A DNA stretch of 64,000 nt from Akkermansiaceae bacterium (GCA_905182405.1 CAJJBQ010000001.1:1488001-1552000); one strand, 5' to 3'; shown: positions 33,633 to 43,971, counted from the first letter of the stretch. Notes: generated by a model not told the origin, from the letters alone. Numbers and translations: made by a program.

Positions 33633-36170
33633 ATGCAGAAAAGACCAACACACCTCACCAATTACACAGTTATGGCCCTCGCGGCACTTGCTGTTTCGCC
33701 CATGGCGCATGGAGAAGGTAGTCTTCCCGCTCAGGAATTGATTCGCCGCCAAGCTGCGGTGTCCAATGCCGATGAGCTTCTTATCGAAGGCCGTAAGGCT
33801 TACGCTGAGGCAGACTACGAAACGGCGGTTCAGAAATACCGTCAGGCACTCAGCGACTTGCCCTATGGCACAGCGACAACCGAGCGTCGAGCCATTCTCA
33901 ACCAGCACTTAGATGACGGAAGCGTCGCGCTATCTCAGCAGCACCGCCGCGTCGGTAAATATGAGGAAGCGCGCAGTCTCCTCACTGAGGTAGCTGAATC
34001 CGATCCCGGAAATACCTCGGCCAAGGAACAACTGGAGTTTCTTGATGATCCTATTCGCACCAACCAGGCGCTCAACTACGATCACACCAAGAGCATCGAG
34101 GCAGTAACACAGTCACTCTATCGTGGAGAAGGCGCTTACGATCTGGGTCTTTATGACAAAGCCGAGGAGCATTTCCATGATGTCCTCCGCGTTGATCCCT
34201 ACAACAAAGCTGCGCGTCGTTGGCTTGAGCGTTGCGCTACCATCAAAGCAGACTATTTTCGCGCTGCTTACGATGAGAACCGCGCCCGCATGCTCATGCA
34301 AGTCGACCGGGCTTGGGAACTTGCTCTTCCTCCAGTAGGATTCGAAGATCCAGGTGGGGCTTTTGAGTTTGAGGAGAATAGCGGAAAGACTTCGATCGCT
34401 TCGAAGTTGCAGCAGATTATCGTTCCAGTGATCGACTTTCAGGACACGACCGTTCAGGAAGCTGTTGATTTCTTGCGTATCCGTTCCAAGGAGCTTGATA
34501 CTACCACTCTCATTGAGTCTGAAAAAGGGATCAACTTTGTGGTCAAAGGTGCTACCGTTTCTGGAGCGGGTGATGCGGTCATTGACGCTGAGGCCGGTGG
34601 TCTCGGTGGAGCGGCAGATGCCGGTGGTGATCGCATTGACTCACTGAACATCACTAATGTGCCACTCGGTGTTGCGCTTCAGTATATCTGTGAAAAAGCT
34701 CGTCTTCGTTATAAAGTTGACGAATTCGCGGTGACACTCCTCCCACTGAGTTCTGACCAATCCGAGGACGTTGTCACTCGTCGTTGGTCCGTCCCTCCGA
34801 CTTTCGTGAATTTCATTGAAAGTGGTTCCGAAGGCGGTGGTGGTGGTGGTGAAATCGATCCATTTGCTGATGCCGGAGACGCTGGCGGCGGTGTGATTAA
34901 GGCACGCCTCCCCGTGAAGACTCTCCTTGAGGGACAAGGTGTGAAGTTTAGTGAAGGAACATCAGCAAACATTCTTACCGGGACACTCATTGTGCGCAAT
35001 TCGCCGACTCAGCTTGAGCTCGTCGATGCTATTGTGACTGCGGCTCGCTCGGACACCCCAAGGCAGATCAAGATTCTCACTAAGTTCGTCGAAGTCTCTC
35101 AGGAGAACGGCGAGGAACTTGGATTTGACTGGGTGATCACTCCATTCGGCACCAACCGTCTCTTTGCAGGTGGTGGCACCGTTGGTTCGGGAACCACCCG
35201 CACCGGCTCGGACTTCATTAGCCCTGTCGACTTCACGACAATTCCTGGAATTCCTGCTGCTTCTGGCGATCAGGTTAAGGGAATCGCAACTGCCGCAAAC
35301 CGCAGTGGTGACTTCGCAATCAACCGGAACAATATTGATGCGATTCTCAACAATCCATCGAGGACTGCTCAGTCCACCAACGTGGCTCCTGGAATTCTTT
35401 CTCTTACTGGCCTTTTCAGTGAGGGACAGATACAGATGATCATGCGTGGTCTCTCCCAGAAAAAGGGAACTGACGTGATGACCGCACCAAGTGTGATGGC
35501 TCGTCCTGGAGACAAGGCGACAATTGAGATCATCCGTGAGTTTATCTACCCAACTGAGTATGAACCACCCGAACTTCCTAACTCTGTCGGTGCTACCGGT
35601 GGAGTCGGTGGTGGCGCAGCTGGTGGTGGTGGTGCAGGAATTTTTCCTGTCACGCCAGCAACTCCCACGACCTTTGACACCCGTAAGACCGGTGTGATCC
35701 TCGAGATCGAACCTAATGTGGGTGCCAATGACAGTGTAATTGACCTCCGCTTCGCTCCTGAGATCGTGGAATTCGAAGGATTCGTGAACTACGGGAGTCC
35801 GATCACCTCGCCAGCTTCCGATGCTCTCGGAAATCCGGTTCAGGTAGTGATTACTGAGAACCGGATCGAAATGCCGATTTTCTCAACTCGTAAGGTCGCT
35901 ACAGGAATCACCATTTATGACGGCTACACCGTCGCGGTTGGTGGTCTCATGAGGGAAGATGTTCAGTCAGTAGAGGATAAAGTCCCCATTCTTGGAGACC
36001 TTCCCTTCATTGGTCGTCTCTTCCAGACCAAAGCTGAGAATCACATCAAGAGTAATCTTATCATCTTCGTGACTGCTGAGATTATCGATGCGACCGGCAG
36101 TCGTGTGAAGGCCGCAAACTCTCAGCCAGATGATGTTTCTGGTCTTGAGACGATGCTTCCTCCTCAGTAG
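33633..36170 (+). CDS. pilQ: Secretin with N-terminal TPR (PilQ/GspD family, Amuc_1098-like)
   Basis: 845 residues from an ATG at 33633 (the frame opens with a TTG at 33618). The signal peptide ends SPMAHG. Three TPR-like repeats lie between about 45 and 210 (EGRKAYAEADYETAVQKYRQ, GLYDKAEEHFHDVLRVDP). An N-type domain starts near 266 (VIDFQDTTVQEAVDFLRI). The secretin core begins about 470 (IKILTKFVEVSQENGEELGF) and ends SNLIIFVTAEIIDATG. Glycine-rich inserts occur near 400 and 655. Secretins form the outer-membrane gate of type IV pili and type II secretion. A strong terminator follows, closing the five-gene block. Confidence 0.92.
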   Translation: MQKRPTHLTNYTVMALAALAVSPMAHGEGSLPAQELIRRQAAVSNADELLIEGRKAYAEADYETAVQKYRQALSDLPYGTATTERRAILNQHLDDGSVALSQQHRRVGKYEEARSLLTEVAESDPGNTSAKEQLEFLDDPIRTNQALNYDHTKSIEAVTQSLYRGEGAYDLGLYDKAEEHFHDVLRVDPYNKAARRWLERCATIKADYFRAAYDENRARMLMQVDRAWELALPPVGFEDPGGAFEFEENSGKTSIASKLQQIIVPVIDFQDTTVQEAVDFLRIRSKELDTTTLIESEKGINFVVKGATVSGAGDAVIDAEAGGLGGAADAGGDRIDSLNITNVPLGVALQYICEKARLRYKVDEFAVTLLPLSSDQSEDVVTRRWSVPPTFVNFIESGSEGGGGGGEIDPFADAGDAGGGVIKARLPVKTLLEGQGVKFSEGTSANILTGTLIVRNSPTQLELVDAIVTAARSDTPRQIKILTKFVEVSQENGEELGFDWVITPFGTNRLFAGGGTVGSGTTRTGSDFISPVDFTTIPGIPAASGDQVKGIATAANRSGDFAINRNNIDAILNNPSRTAQSTNVAPGILSLTGLFSEGQIQMIMRGLSQKKGTDVMTAPSVMARPGDKATIEIIREFIYPTEYEPPELPNSVGATGGVGGGAAGGGGAGIFPVTPATPTTFDTRKTGVILEIEPNVGANDSVIDLRFAPEIVEFEGFVNYGSPITSPASDALGNPVQVVITENRIEMPIFSTRKVATGITIYDGYTVAVGGLMREDVQSVEDKVPILGDLPFIGRLFQTKAENHIKSNLIIFVTAEIIDATGSRVKAANSQPDDVSGLETMLPPQ

Positions 36171-36196
36171 AATTCGATTTCTTTAAATCTCTCAAA

Positions 36197-36227
36197 ACGG
36201 GGTCCTCGACAGGGCCTCGTTTTTTTT
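36197..36227 (+). terminator. Rho-independent terminator after the secretin
   Basis: A 10-pair stem ACGGGGTCCT/AGGGCCTCGT with two G-U pairs and loop CGAC is followed by eight T. It lies 27 bases after the secretin stop and ends before coaE. Confidence 0.85.
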
Positions 36228-36244
36228 GTTTCTCGGTGGCACAG

Positions 36245-36862
36245 ATGGCGACAATGACAGATGGAAAAAAGTTGGCGTTCGGACTGACCGGGGGCATTGC
36301 CACGGGGAAATCCACGGCAATGAGGTTGATTGAAAAGAGTAACGAATCAGTCGTCGTCTTCGATGCTGATGAGGTGGTGCAGCGGCTTTTGGCCTCCGTT
36401 GAGGTGGTCTCGGCTATCGCCGAGTCCCTAGGAATGGAAGTTCAGTACCGTGATGGAACGTTGAACCGGAGCGCGCTGAGAGATCTTGTTTTTGCGAATC
36501 CCGAAAGGAGGAAGCAACTTGAGGGGATTTTGCACCCCAAGGTTCGTAAGGAATGTCTTGTGAAACGGCAGGAATGGCTTAAAACCAGTGGGTCAGTGAT
36601 CTTTGTCGCGGACGTTCCACTTCTTTTCGAAGGGGGGTTCGACTTCCATCAGGATTTGAATCTCGTCGTTGCCACCTCTGTGGAAACACAACGTTCGCGC
36701 CTCAAAAGGCGAAATTATTTCAATGACGAGATGATTTCCTCAATTCTGGCAGCCCAGCTTCCCATTTCGGAAAAAGTTGGCTTGGCAAACATTGTCTTTT
36801 GGAACGAGGGGCCTGAAAAGGTGCTGGAGTCCCAATTGAAACACTTTTTTGACGTAATTTAA
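36245..36862 (+). CDS. coaE: Dephospho-CoA kinase
   Basis: About 205 residues. It phosphorylates dephospho-CoA at the ribose 3'-OH, the last step of CoA synthesis. P-loop: GLTGGIATGKSTAMRLIEK. Substrate motif: VVVFDADEVVQRLLAS. Further family marks are ILHPKVRKECLVKRQE, VADVPLLFEGGFD and RSRLKRRNYF. Three in-frame starts lie together (GTG 36236, ATG 36245, ATG 36254); none has a clear ribosome binding site, so I took the first ATG. It directly follows the secretin terminator and precedes rho by 6 bp. The coaE-rho neighbour order is the same as I recall from Akkermansia. Confidence 0.92.
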   Translation: MATMTDGKKLAFGLTGGIATGKSTAMRLIEKSNESVVVFDADEVVQRLLASVEVVSAIAESLGMEVQYRDGTLNRSALRDLVFANPERRKQLEGILHPKVRKECLVKRQEWLKTSGSVIFVADVPLLFEGGFDFHQDLNLVVATSVETQRSRLKRRNYFNDEMISSILAAQLPISEKVGLANIVFWNEGPEKVLESQLKHFFDVI

Positions 36863-36868
36863 TCATTC

Positions 36869-38557
36869 ATGAACGAAGCCCAAGAGCCCGAGCTTCCACT
36901 CCCAGAAGGTTTGGATCAAGACACTCCTCCCAGCCCTAAAAAGAAAGCTGCCAAGAAGGCTGTGAAGAAAGTAGCTAAGAAAGCTGTGAAGAAAACAGCT
37001 AAGAAAACGACAAAGAAGGCAGTGAAAAAGGCGGCTAAGAAAGCTGCCAAAAGGATGCCTGCGGAAAGTAGTGAAGAAGTTGTGGCGCCCGATCTAGCTC
37101 CCCTGGGTCTGTTTGTTGAAATGAAAGAGGAAGTCGTCCCTTTGGAAAAGTCATCTAGGAAGGAACCATGCGAAGAAAAAGGGGAGTCGAGAGGTGCCCC
37201 AAAGGCGGAGGTTGAAGAGGAAAAGGCGAAAACAAAAGCACAGCCCAAAGACCTTCCCCCCAGAAGAGAGAAGGCTCCTCCGCCACCTCCTCCCGAGGTT
37301 CCTAAAACGGTCTCCCTTTCAGAGTTTCGCGAAAAACCTTTGGTTGAACTTTATGAGGAAATCGAGCGTTTGCCAGTTCGCGTTCCTACCCAACCGACCA
37401 AAGCGCAGCTCATTTACACCATTTTATCTTGTTACGCTATTCATGGCACTCACCTCGTGGGTGAGGGGGTGCTAGAGTTCGCAAATGATAATTTCGGCAT
37501 GCTGCGAGATCCTTTGAGGAGTTTTCGTAATTCTCCGGATGACCTTTATTTGCCCATGACTGCCATTCGCGAGTTGAATCTCCGTGAAGGGCAGCTGCTC
37601 AGGGTGTCGATCCGTCCTCCTCAAGGGAGGGATAAGTATCTCTCCGTGGATGAAGTCCTCGAAATCGAGGGGTGTCCTCTCGCTGACTACAAGGCGCCGG
37701 CTCCGTTCGATTTCTTGACGTCTCTTTTTCCTGAAGAGCGCTATGTGCTCGAATTGGAGGATGATGAAGGGCTTGCTGTTCGCGTCGTTGATCTAGTAGC
37801 TCCACTTGGAAAAGGGCAGCGAGGATTGATTGTGGCTCCTCCGAGGGGAGGAAAAACGATCTTGCTGAAGCAAATCGCCAAGTCGCTTCAAAAAAATCAC
37901 CCAGAAGCTGAGCTCGTTGTTCTTCTTTTGGATGAGCGTCCGGAAGAAGTTACTGATTTTGAAGACATGGTAGGGGGGAGCGTTTTTGCCTCTACTTTCG
38001 ATGAGTCCTCGAAGCGGCACGCTCAGGTCGCAAGCCTAGTGCTGGAACGGTCGCGGCGGCTCGTGGAGCAGGGGAAAGATGTGATCATTCTTTTGGACTC
38101 ATTAACCCGACTTGCCCGAGGTTACAATAATTCGATGCGGGGAGGACCGATCGGGTCAGGAGGGATTAGTCCCAAGGCGATCACGGAAACCCGTAAGTTC
38201 TTTGGCGCGGCAAGAAATGTCGAAGATGGGGGGAGTCTTACCATTTTAGCGACTTGCTTGATCGAGACGGAGAGTCGCATGGACGATGTGATCTTTGAAG
38301 AGCTCAAAGGAACTGGAAATATGGAGGTCCGGCTCGATCAACTTCTTGCGGAACAGCGAATTTATCCCGCGATTCACATTCCCCAGAGCGGCACTCGAAA
38401 TGACGACCGACTCTACCACCCTGATGAGCTTCCCAGGGTTCTCGATATTCGACGGCACCTTGCAGCTTTGCCGATAGGGGAGGCGATTGAGACTCTTTTG
38501 AGCGGTCTTTCTAAGACGAAAACCAATGCAGAACTCCTCTTAAAAGGATTGCGTTGA
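36869..38557 (+). CDS. rho: Transcription termination factor Rho with lysine/alanine-rich tail
   Basis: 562 residues against about 420 in E. coli. The extra length is N-terminal: residues 25-60 are an AKK/VKK repeat like the histone-H1 C-tail ([20 protein letters not shown]), followed by an acidic and Pro-rich linker to about 145. Then comes the normal Rho: the N-terminal helical part, the cold-shock-like RNA-binding fold ([20 protein letters not shown]), Walker A ([14 protein letters not shown], about 323), [17 protein letters not shown], Walker B ([16 protein letters not shown]) and the arginine finger region. Rho is a hexameric RNA translocase. Such tails occur in Rho of some other phyla and may bind RNA or DNA. 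Confidence 0.96.
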   Translation: MNEAQEPELPLPEGLDQDTPPSPKKKAAKKAVKKVAKKAVKKTAKKTTKKAVKKAAKKAAKRMPAESSEEVVAPDLAPLGLFVEMKEEVVPLEKSSRKEPCEEKGESRGAPKAEVEEEKAKTKAQPKDLPPRREKAPPPPPPEVPKTVSLSEFREKPLVELYEEIERLPVRVPTQPTKAQLIYTILSCYAIHGTHLVGEGVLEFANDNFGMLRDPLRSFRNSPDDLYLPMTAIRELNLREGQLLRVSIRPPQGRDKYLSVDEVLEIEGCPLADYKAPAPFDFLTSLFPEERYVLELEDDEGLAVRVVDLVAPLGKGQRGLIVAPPRGGKTILLKQIAKSLQKNHPEAELVVLLLDERPEEVTDFEDMVGGSVFASTFDESSKRHAQVASLVLERSRRLVEQGKDVIILLDSLTRLARGYNNSMRGGPIGSGGISPKAITETRKFFGAARNVEDGGSLTILATCLIETESRMDDVIFEELKGTGNMEVRLDQLLAEQRIYPAIHIPQSGTRNDDRLYHPDELPRVLDIRRHLAALPIGEAIETLLSGLSKTKTNAELLLKGLR

Positions 38558-38727
38558 TTTTACGCTTGCCGGAACTACTACGTGATCGCTAGCTTTTTAA
38601 AAGTTCCAAGAATGCTTTCTCTTTCGTCTAAAATGGGATGGATTTACTGCCCTTCGACGTAATTTCTCCTTGCCACCGTTTTCTGGCGCATGTAAATACA
38701 TTTGAAACACCTTCGACAATCTACTTC

Positions 38728-40239
38728 ATGAACTTCAAAAAGAGTTTTCTAGGGGCTTTGGCCCTCGCGCCACTGCTTTCATCCGGCCAAGTTTCATTTT
38801 CCTTCGGGGACAACAAGACCTTTCGTCAATATGATGATCGTCTTTTTGAGTTTCTAGGCGGCAGCTTAATTTTGTCAATTAGAGACGGATCCTTTGTCCC
38901 CTCTCCTTGTGGAGGTATTGATCTCGACGGTAATATTATCCCTTCTGCTAACTTCGCTCGGTTAATTCAGCCTAACCTTGACTGTCCGCTTGGAACGACT
39001 GCGTTTGTCGGATCTGGGGATGTCGATGGGGATGGGTTCTCTGATGTCGATTCTTATATTTCTGTGAGTTCAGTGACTCGTGCGGTTCAGATAGAGCCGT
39101 TTCATCCTGAGCAGATTAGCTTGATTGCTGCGCCTCCCTCGTCTCTAAGTAGGCCCATTGGTGGTGCCAATTGGTCTGATAGCGCTCTGGTTCTTTGGTA
39201 TGATCAAATTAACCGTCCGATTAATTCTTACGAAATCACGCGTTATGATTCGCAGCGGGTTTATGGCGCAAGTGCGGCCGAGCTTGAGAGGCAGTATGAT
39301 GAGATCGTTCCCGGGGTCTGGATTTACCAGGTGCCCCGTTTGAATGAAGCTATTAACCCGAGCAGCCCTGAGGTTCCCGTCAACGCTCTCCCTTTCAGTA
39401 TTGGCCATAGGCAAATGATCGAGGCTTGGCCGGGACGAGCCAAGGTGCCGGGATCCAACGAATTTGTTTTGACCAACGATGGGTTGTGGGTAGATGGAGC
39501 ACTTGAGGTGGATCCAAATCTCTTTTTCAGATTTGAGTGGCGGGGTTTCAATGGCGTCACGACGATTACCAATGCCGATACAACCTTTTTCTCAATGGAG
39601 AGAACAAATGCTACTGATGAAGGTCCTGCGGGGCAGGTGGTTTTCCCTCCCTACAATTTTGCGGTTCCAGATGACCAGAGATTTACTGAATTGATCTCGA
39701 CACCATCGAGCGGGTATGAGTTGGGGCCGAATTTCGCACAAGTTGGCGATGAGTGGACTGGGGTTCTGGACTTCAATAGAAATCTTGGACAGCGGACAAT
39801 TGACAACTCTAGCCGTCAGTTCCGATGGAATGTTCGCTTTGTTGAAACTTACCCCGGTTATGCTCGGGATGCTTTTCCGCCGACCGATGATGACACTTTT
39901 CTTGCTGAAGGTTACGATTACGACGACGACGGCTTTACCAATCTGGAGGAATTTGCTCTCCAAACCGATCCAGTAAACCCCGCTTCAGTTCCCTCCATCA
40001 CCCCTTTCCTTGACGATTTAACAGGGCAATGTGTCCTTTCGATTCCCAAACGTGGACTTGTTGGTTCTCTGCTAAGCTACAAAGTTCAATATACAAGCGA
40101 TTTGGATACTTGGACAACGATCCTACCTGGAGATTCCCAGTGGACGGTTATTCAGGACGATGCAGCAGTCTATGAAGTAAGAAGTCGTCAGTCACCACCA
40201 GCTTCCTGCCTTCTCCGCATCCTAATCACCCAGGACTAA
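38728..40239 (+). CDS. Secreted protein with calcium-loop repeats, function unknown
   Basis: 503 residues from an ATG at 38728, which gives a clean signal peptide (KSFLGALALAPLLSSGQ). The frame is open to 38638 but the extra part is not protein-like. Two loops fit the DxDxDGxx(N/D) pattern: GDVDGDGFSDVDSY near residue 95 and DYDDDGFTNLEEFALQTDP near 400. The last 70 residues (SYKVQYTSDLDTWT, then LLRILI) look like the C-terminal module seen on many verrucomicrobial secreted proteins. No enzyme motif is seen. It is followed by the subtilase gene 36 bp downstream and may be its operon partner. Confidence 0.75.
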   Translation: MNFKKSFLGALALAPLLSSGQVSFSFGDNKTFRQYDDRLFEFLGGSLILSIRDGSFVPSPCGGIDLDGNIIPSANFARLIQPNLDCPLGTTAFVGSGDVDGDGFSDVDSYISVSSVTRAVQIEPFHPEQISLIAAPPSSLSRPIGGANWSDSALVLWYDQINRPINSYEITRYDSQRVYGASAAELERQYDEIVPGVWIYQVPRLNEAINPSSPEVPVNALPFSIGHRQMIEAWPGRAKVPGSNEFVLTNDGLWVDGALEVDPNLFFRFEWRGFNGVTTITNADTTFFSMERTNATDEGPAGQVVFPPYNFAVPDDQRFTELISTPSSGYELGPNFAQVGDEWTGVLDFNRNLGQRTIDNSSRQFRWNVRFVETYPGYARDAFPPTDDDTFLAEGYDYDDDGFTNLEEFALQTDPVNPASVPSITPFLDDLTGQCVLSIPKRGLVGSLLSYKVQYTSDLDTWTTILPGDSQWTVIQDDAAVYEVRSRQSPPASCLLRILITQD

Positions 40240-40275
40240 ATTCCCCCTTCCACACCTATTAAAATCTAATTTGCG

Positions 40276-43200
40276 ATGAAATTTTTTCCTTCTATTCTCA
40301 TCATTTCGTCTTTGGCGATCAGTAATGTTTTTGCCCAAGGTGGCTTAAGCACAATCGGCCGGATCTTCGAATTTAAACGTTCTGGTCAGCCATACTATCT
40401 CCAAATGAGTGCTGTTGAAGTAGCCGATGTTACCTCCGATGTAACCGATTTGGCTGCTGTTGACGTGAGTTACCAGATGTATCCTGAGCCCGCATTACGG
40501 GGGGTGATCGATGTGCTCTCTGCTGAATTCGCCTTTACAAACGGACTTCCTCCAACAGGAGGGTTGGCTGGAATTGAGGATTTCTTCACTGATGGAGCCG
40601 GTTCATTTGCTGCGTCTTATGATGGAAGCTTCAATCCAGCTGCTTTTGGAGCTGAGCTGCAATTCCTTTTTCCTCAGGGGACACCTCCCGTTGCCGCCTT
40701 CCCATCTCTGGTGTTCTATCCGGTAGGTGAGAGTCGCAACGCAGCTAAGCGTCATGTGCTTCGTGCGAGTTATGTCGTAAAGCTTAAGAAATCATTCTCT
40801 TCTTCGGAGCAAGTGGAACAATTTATCGCTCGACAGGGTATCGAAGGCTTCACCAATGCGTATCCATCGGAAGGTGTGTTGATTTGTGAAGCGGCTCATT
40901 CTTACGATGCGTTACAGCGAATTTTCTCGGTTGCTAGAGATGCTGCAGTTGAGGTCGTGGAGCCTCTTTTTATTCGTGAACTATCGAAACGTGCTGTTCC
41001 TCTTGATGCTTATTACGCCTATGATCCGACCAAACTCGGATATCAGTGGGGCCTCAATAATACGGGAGAAAATCAAGGTATCGCTGGGGTGGACATCAAG
41101 CTTGAGGCTGCGTTGGATCTTGTTAAGGCTGACGGCTCTCCAATTAATGGTCTTAGTGCTCCACTGATGATCGTCGACGACGGAATTTTCTATGAACACC
41201 CTGATTTGTTGAGTTCCGGTATTCCGATTCTCGGAAACAACTTCAATGGGGTTGGATTGGACTCTTCTAATCAAAATCCTACAGACACCCATGGCACGAT
41301 GATGGTTGGGATTATTTCGGCTGCTCGTGATGAGCTAGGGATCACTGGCATCACTCAAGGTGGATTCGTAAGCGTGCGTCTGACCGCAGGTCCTGTTGAT
41401 GATTCTTTGATCGCTGCCGCATTGGATTATGAAAATCCTGGCACAGACTCTGGTTTCAGGGAAATCAAAGGTATCTCAGTGAATGGCTGGGGACCAAGTG
41501 ACCTTGATACTGATATGGTAGCCGCATCGACCCTCGTTCGCACTGCCATTGAAAAGGAAAGTAGAGCCATTAGCAGTGATGCTGAAGGGACGGGTACGAT
41601 TTACGTTTGGGCCGCTGGTAATGGAAGCGAAGTCGGTGATGATTCTAACTACGATGGCTTTGCCAACCTGCCAGAGACGATCGCGGTTGGTGGCATTACT
41701 GATCAGGGGAGAAAGGCTGCATATTCCGAAAAAGGGGCAAACTTGGTAGTTTCTGGGCCATCAAGTGGCGGTGCTCAAGGAGTTCTCACGACTGCAGTAG
41801 AAGCTGACGCTGAGGCCATCGATGGTCTGACAAATGACTTCGGTGGAACATCTGCTGCGTCAGCAGTTGTTGCTGGGGTGGTGTCACTGATGATGGATGC
41901 CAATCCCAATCTAGGTTGGAGAGATATTCAAGAGATCCTCATTGAGACGGCAACGCAGAATGATCAAAACGGGGGAGACTGGGTCACTAATGGAGCGGGT
42001 TACACCTTCAACCATAGCTATGGTTCAGGTTTGGTGAACGCGGAGGCAGCAGTAAGCGCAGCAACTGCACGTGGAGCTGATATTCTGGCCGAGCGTGATG
42101 AACCTCTCAACCTAAACCAGACTCCGATCGCAGGGATTCCTGATAATAACGGTAATTCGTTGCTTCTCAATTTCGACTTGTCTCAAGCGCCCAACCGGAG
42201 AGTCGAACATGTTCAGCTCAGAATGAAAATTTCGACTGAGCGACGTGCCGACCTGGATATTGTTTTAGTTTCTCCAAATGGAACCCAGAGTGTTTTAGCT
42301 CGATCGCACAGTGGCAGTGATGAAGTAGGGATAACAAACTGGACATTTTCAACGGTTCGAACCTGGGGCGAAGGTTCACAAGGGGTTTGGGTTCTCCGTC
42401 TTACTGATAAGGTGACTGGGAATTTGGCTGTGCTTAATAATGCTCAACTGATCATTCATGGAGTGGATGATCCAACTGCTCCAATTCAGCCCGCTCCTCT
42501 TCTTGTCAGTGATCAAGTGGTCAATGCAATCCAAGGTGTCCCATTATCCTATTCTTTTGAAGTGCTTGGCGCGACTTCAGTCACAATCGGAAATGTTCCT
42601 GTAGGGCTAACATATAACGGCTCCTCGAAGATCAGTGGTGCCCCGACTGTTCCTGGGGTCTTCGTGACTGATGTGACCTTGACTGGTCCATTAGGCACTA
42701 AGGTGTTCCCTATCACCTTTATTATCTCTCCTGTCGCTTTGTCCCTAGGAGAAGCGGTGGAGCAAGACAGCCGAGGTACCACTTCCGGTGGTCAAGCTCC
42801 TTGGAATTTCGAATTTGGAGACACTTCTGATGGTATCGATGCGGTTGCGAGTGCTTCAAATTTACCTGCCGATTCGGAGTCTCGCTTCGGATTTGCCAAT
42901 CTCCCTGAGATGGTTCTCGTATCCCAGTGGAAAGTTTCATCTCAAGACGGTGCTGACCGTCTTTGGATCAATGATGGAGGAGCTGTCCCTTACCAGTGGT
43001 ATGCCTTTATCGATGGTGGTCGCGTTTCTTGGGCCCCCATTGCAGTTCGACTCCCGGCGACCTCTAATCGAGTAGATTGGACTTTTAGTCGCGATGCAGA
43101 TGATCTTGATGTTGATGGATTTACTCAGGAGACCGGCTCCAGTCAGGGCTTCGTGGATCAGGTTAAATTGGTCGATATTAAATCATTTAATGATGATGTT

Positions 43201-43971
43201 GAGTCGGCAGCAAACTTGGATCCATTGAGCTTCAATTATGAACAGACAGGGAAAACTCTTTTTCTGCCGGTGGCAGATCCAACGGCCTCTGATGGTATGG
43301 CGATTCGCTCTTCGGCGATTGGTGATGGTCAGACGGTCGCTCTTGCTGGCTGGGTAAATGGCCCTGTTACAGTTTCGTTCGATTTCCGAACCGATACAGT
43401 CATTGGAGACGGAATGGAGTATCTTGTCGGGAGTCTTATTAAAAATGGGTCCCTTGCTATTCCTGTTATTGGAACCGGTTCTCAGGGTTGGACCAATGTA
43501 ACTGATGTTCTCCCTGAAGGGCGTCACTATGTTCAAATTCGATTCCGAAAGGATTTCTCCGGTGAGAGTATTGGTGAAGATGCGGTGTGGCTTGATAATA
43601 TCTCAGTCACTCAGCAATCCAACTTCCTCTCATCAGGATATTCCGATCCAGATCTTGATTCCGACGGAGACGGATATAGCAACCTCCTTGAGTATGCCTT
43701 CGGAGGTGATGCTGCAGTAGCTGAGGTTCCCCGATATGCACCACAGCTAGTTTCAGCATTCGGGACGACCTGGATCGAATTCGGTATCGATGAATCAAAG
43801 TCGGATCTTGAAATGGTTGCCGAAGAGTCAACGGACATGCTGACTTGGACCAAGACCTCTTATGCATTTCCTGAGCGTAAGGAGGGTAGCAAACAAGTTT
43901 ATCGCATTCCAATCTTTGAAGATCCGACTGCTCCGAAGCGATTCTATCGCGTGGATGTGAAGCTAAAGTAA
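40276..43971 (+). CDS. Secreted subtilisin-like protease with P-domain
   Basis: 1231 residues with signal peptide (FFPSILIISSLAISNVFAQ). A long prodomain runs to about 240. The S8 catalytic triad is visible: Asp in MIVDDGIFYEHPDL, His in DTHGTMMVGIIS, Ser in GTSAASAVVAGVVSLMM, with the Asn of YVWAAGNGS as oxyanion residue. A proprotein-convertase P-domain follows (RVEHVQLRMKISTERRADLD, then GEGSQGVWVLRLTDK), then Ig-like and beta-sandwich modules, a calcium loop (DPDLDSDGDGYSNLLEY) and a C-terminal module. It is probably an extracellular protein-degrading enzyme. A strong hairpin terminator follows. Confidence 0.92.
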   Translation: MKFFPSILIISSLAISNVFAQGGLSTIGRIFEFKRSGQPYYLQMSAVEVADVTSDVTDLAAVDVSYQMYPEPALRGVIDVLSAEFAFTNGLPPTGGLAGIEDFFTDGAGSFAASYDGSFNPAAFGAELQFLFPQGTPPVAAFPSLVFYPVGESRNAAKRHVLRASYVVKLKKSFSSSEQVEQFIARQGIEGFTNAYPSEGVLICEAAHSYDALQRIFSVARDAAVEVVEPLFIRELSKRAVPLDAYYAYDPTKLGYQWGLNNTGENQGIAGVDIKLEAALDLVKADGSPINGLSAPLMIVDDGIFYEHPDLLSSGIPILGNNFNGVGLDSSNQNPTDTHGTMMVGIISAARDELGITGITQGGFVSVRLTAGPVDDSLIAAALDYENPGTDSGFREIKGISVNGWGPSDLDTDMVAASTLVRTAIEKESRAISSDAEGTGTIYVWAAGNGSEVGDDSNYDGFANLPETIAVGGITDQGRKAAYSEKGANLVVSGPSSGGAQGVLTTAVEADAEAIDGLTNDFGGTSAASAVVAGVVSLMMDANPNLGWRDIQEILIETATQNDQNGGDWVTNGAGYTFNHSYGSGLVNAEAAVSAATARGADILAERDEPLNLNQTPIAGIPDNNGNSLLLNFDLSQAPNRRVEHVQLRMKISTERRADLDIVLVSPNGTQSVLARSHSGSDEVGITNWTFSTVRTWGEGSQGVWVLRLTDKVTGNLAVLNNAQLIIHGVDDPTAPIQPAPLLVSDQVVNAIQGVPLSYSFEVLGATSVTIGNVPVGLTYNGSSKISGAPTVPGVFVTDVTLTGPLGTKVFPITFIISPVALSLGEAVEQDSRGTTSGGQAPWNFEFGDTSDGIDAVASASNLPADSESRFGFANLPEMVLVSQWKVSSQDGADRLWINDGGAVPYQWYAFIDGGRVSWAPIAVRLPATSNRVDWTFSRDADDLDVDGFTQETGSSQGFVDQVKLVDIKSFNDDVESAANLDPLSFNYEQTGKTLFLPVADPTASDGMAIRSSAIGDGQTVALAGWVNGPVTVSFDFRTDTVIGDGMEYLVGSLIKNGSLAIPVIGTGSQGWTNVTDVLPEGRHYVQIRFRKDFSGESIGEDAVWLDNISVTQQSNFLSSGYSDPDLDSDGDGYSNLLEYAFGGDAAVAEVPRYAPQLVSAFGTTWIEFGIDESKSDLEMVAEESTDMLTWTKTSYAFPERKEGSKQVYRIPIFEDPTAPKRFYRVDVKLK

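Noticed and set aside
36941..37050. Tandem AAG/GCT-rich repeats as a CRISPR or satellite array
   Set aside because: They are in frame and encode the AKK tail of Rho, with no spacers.
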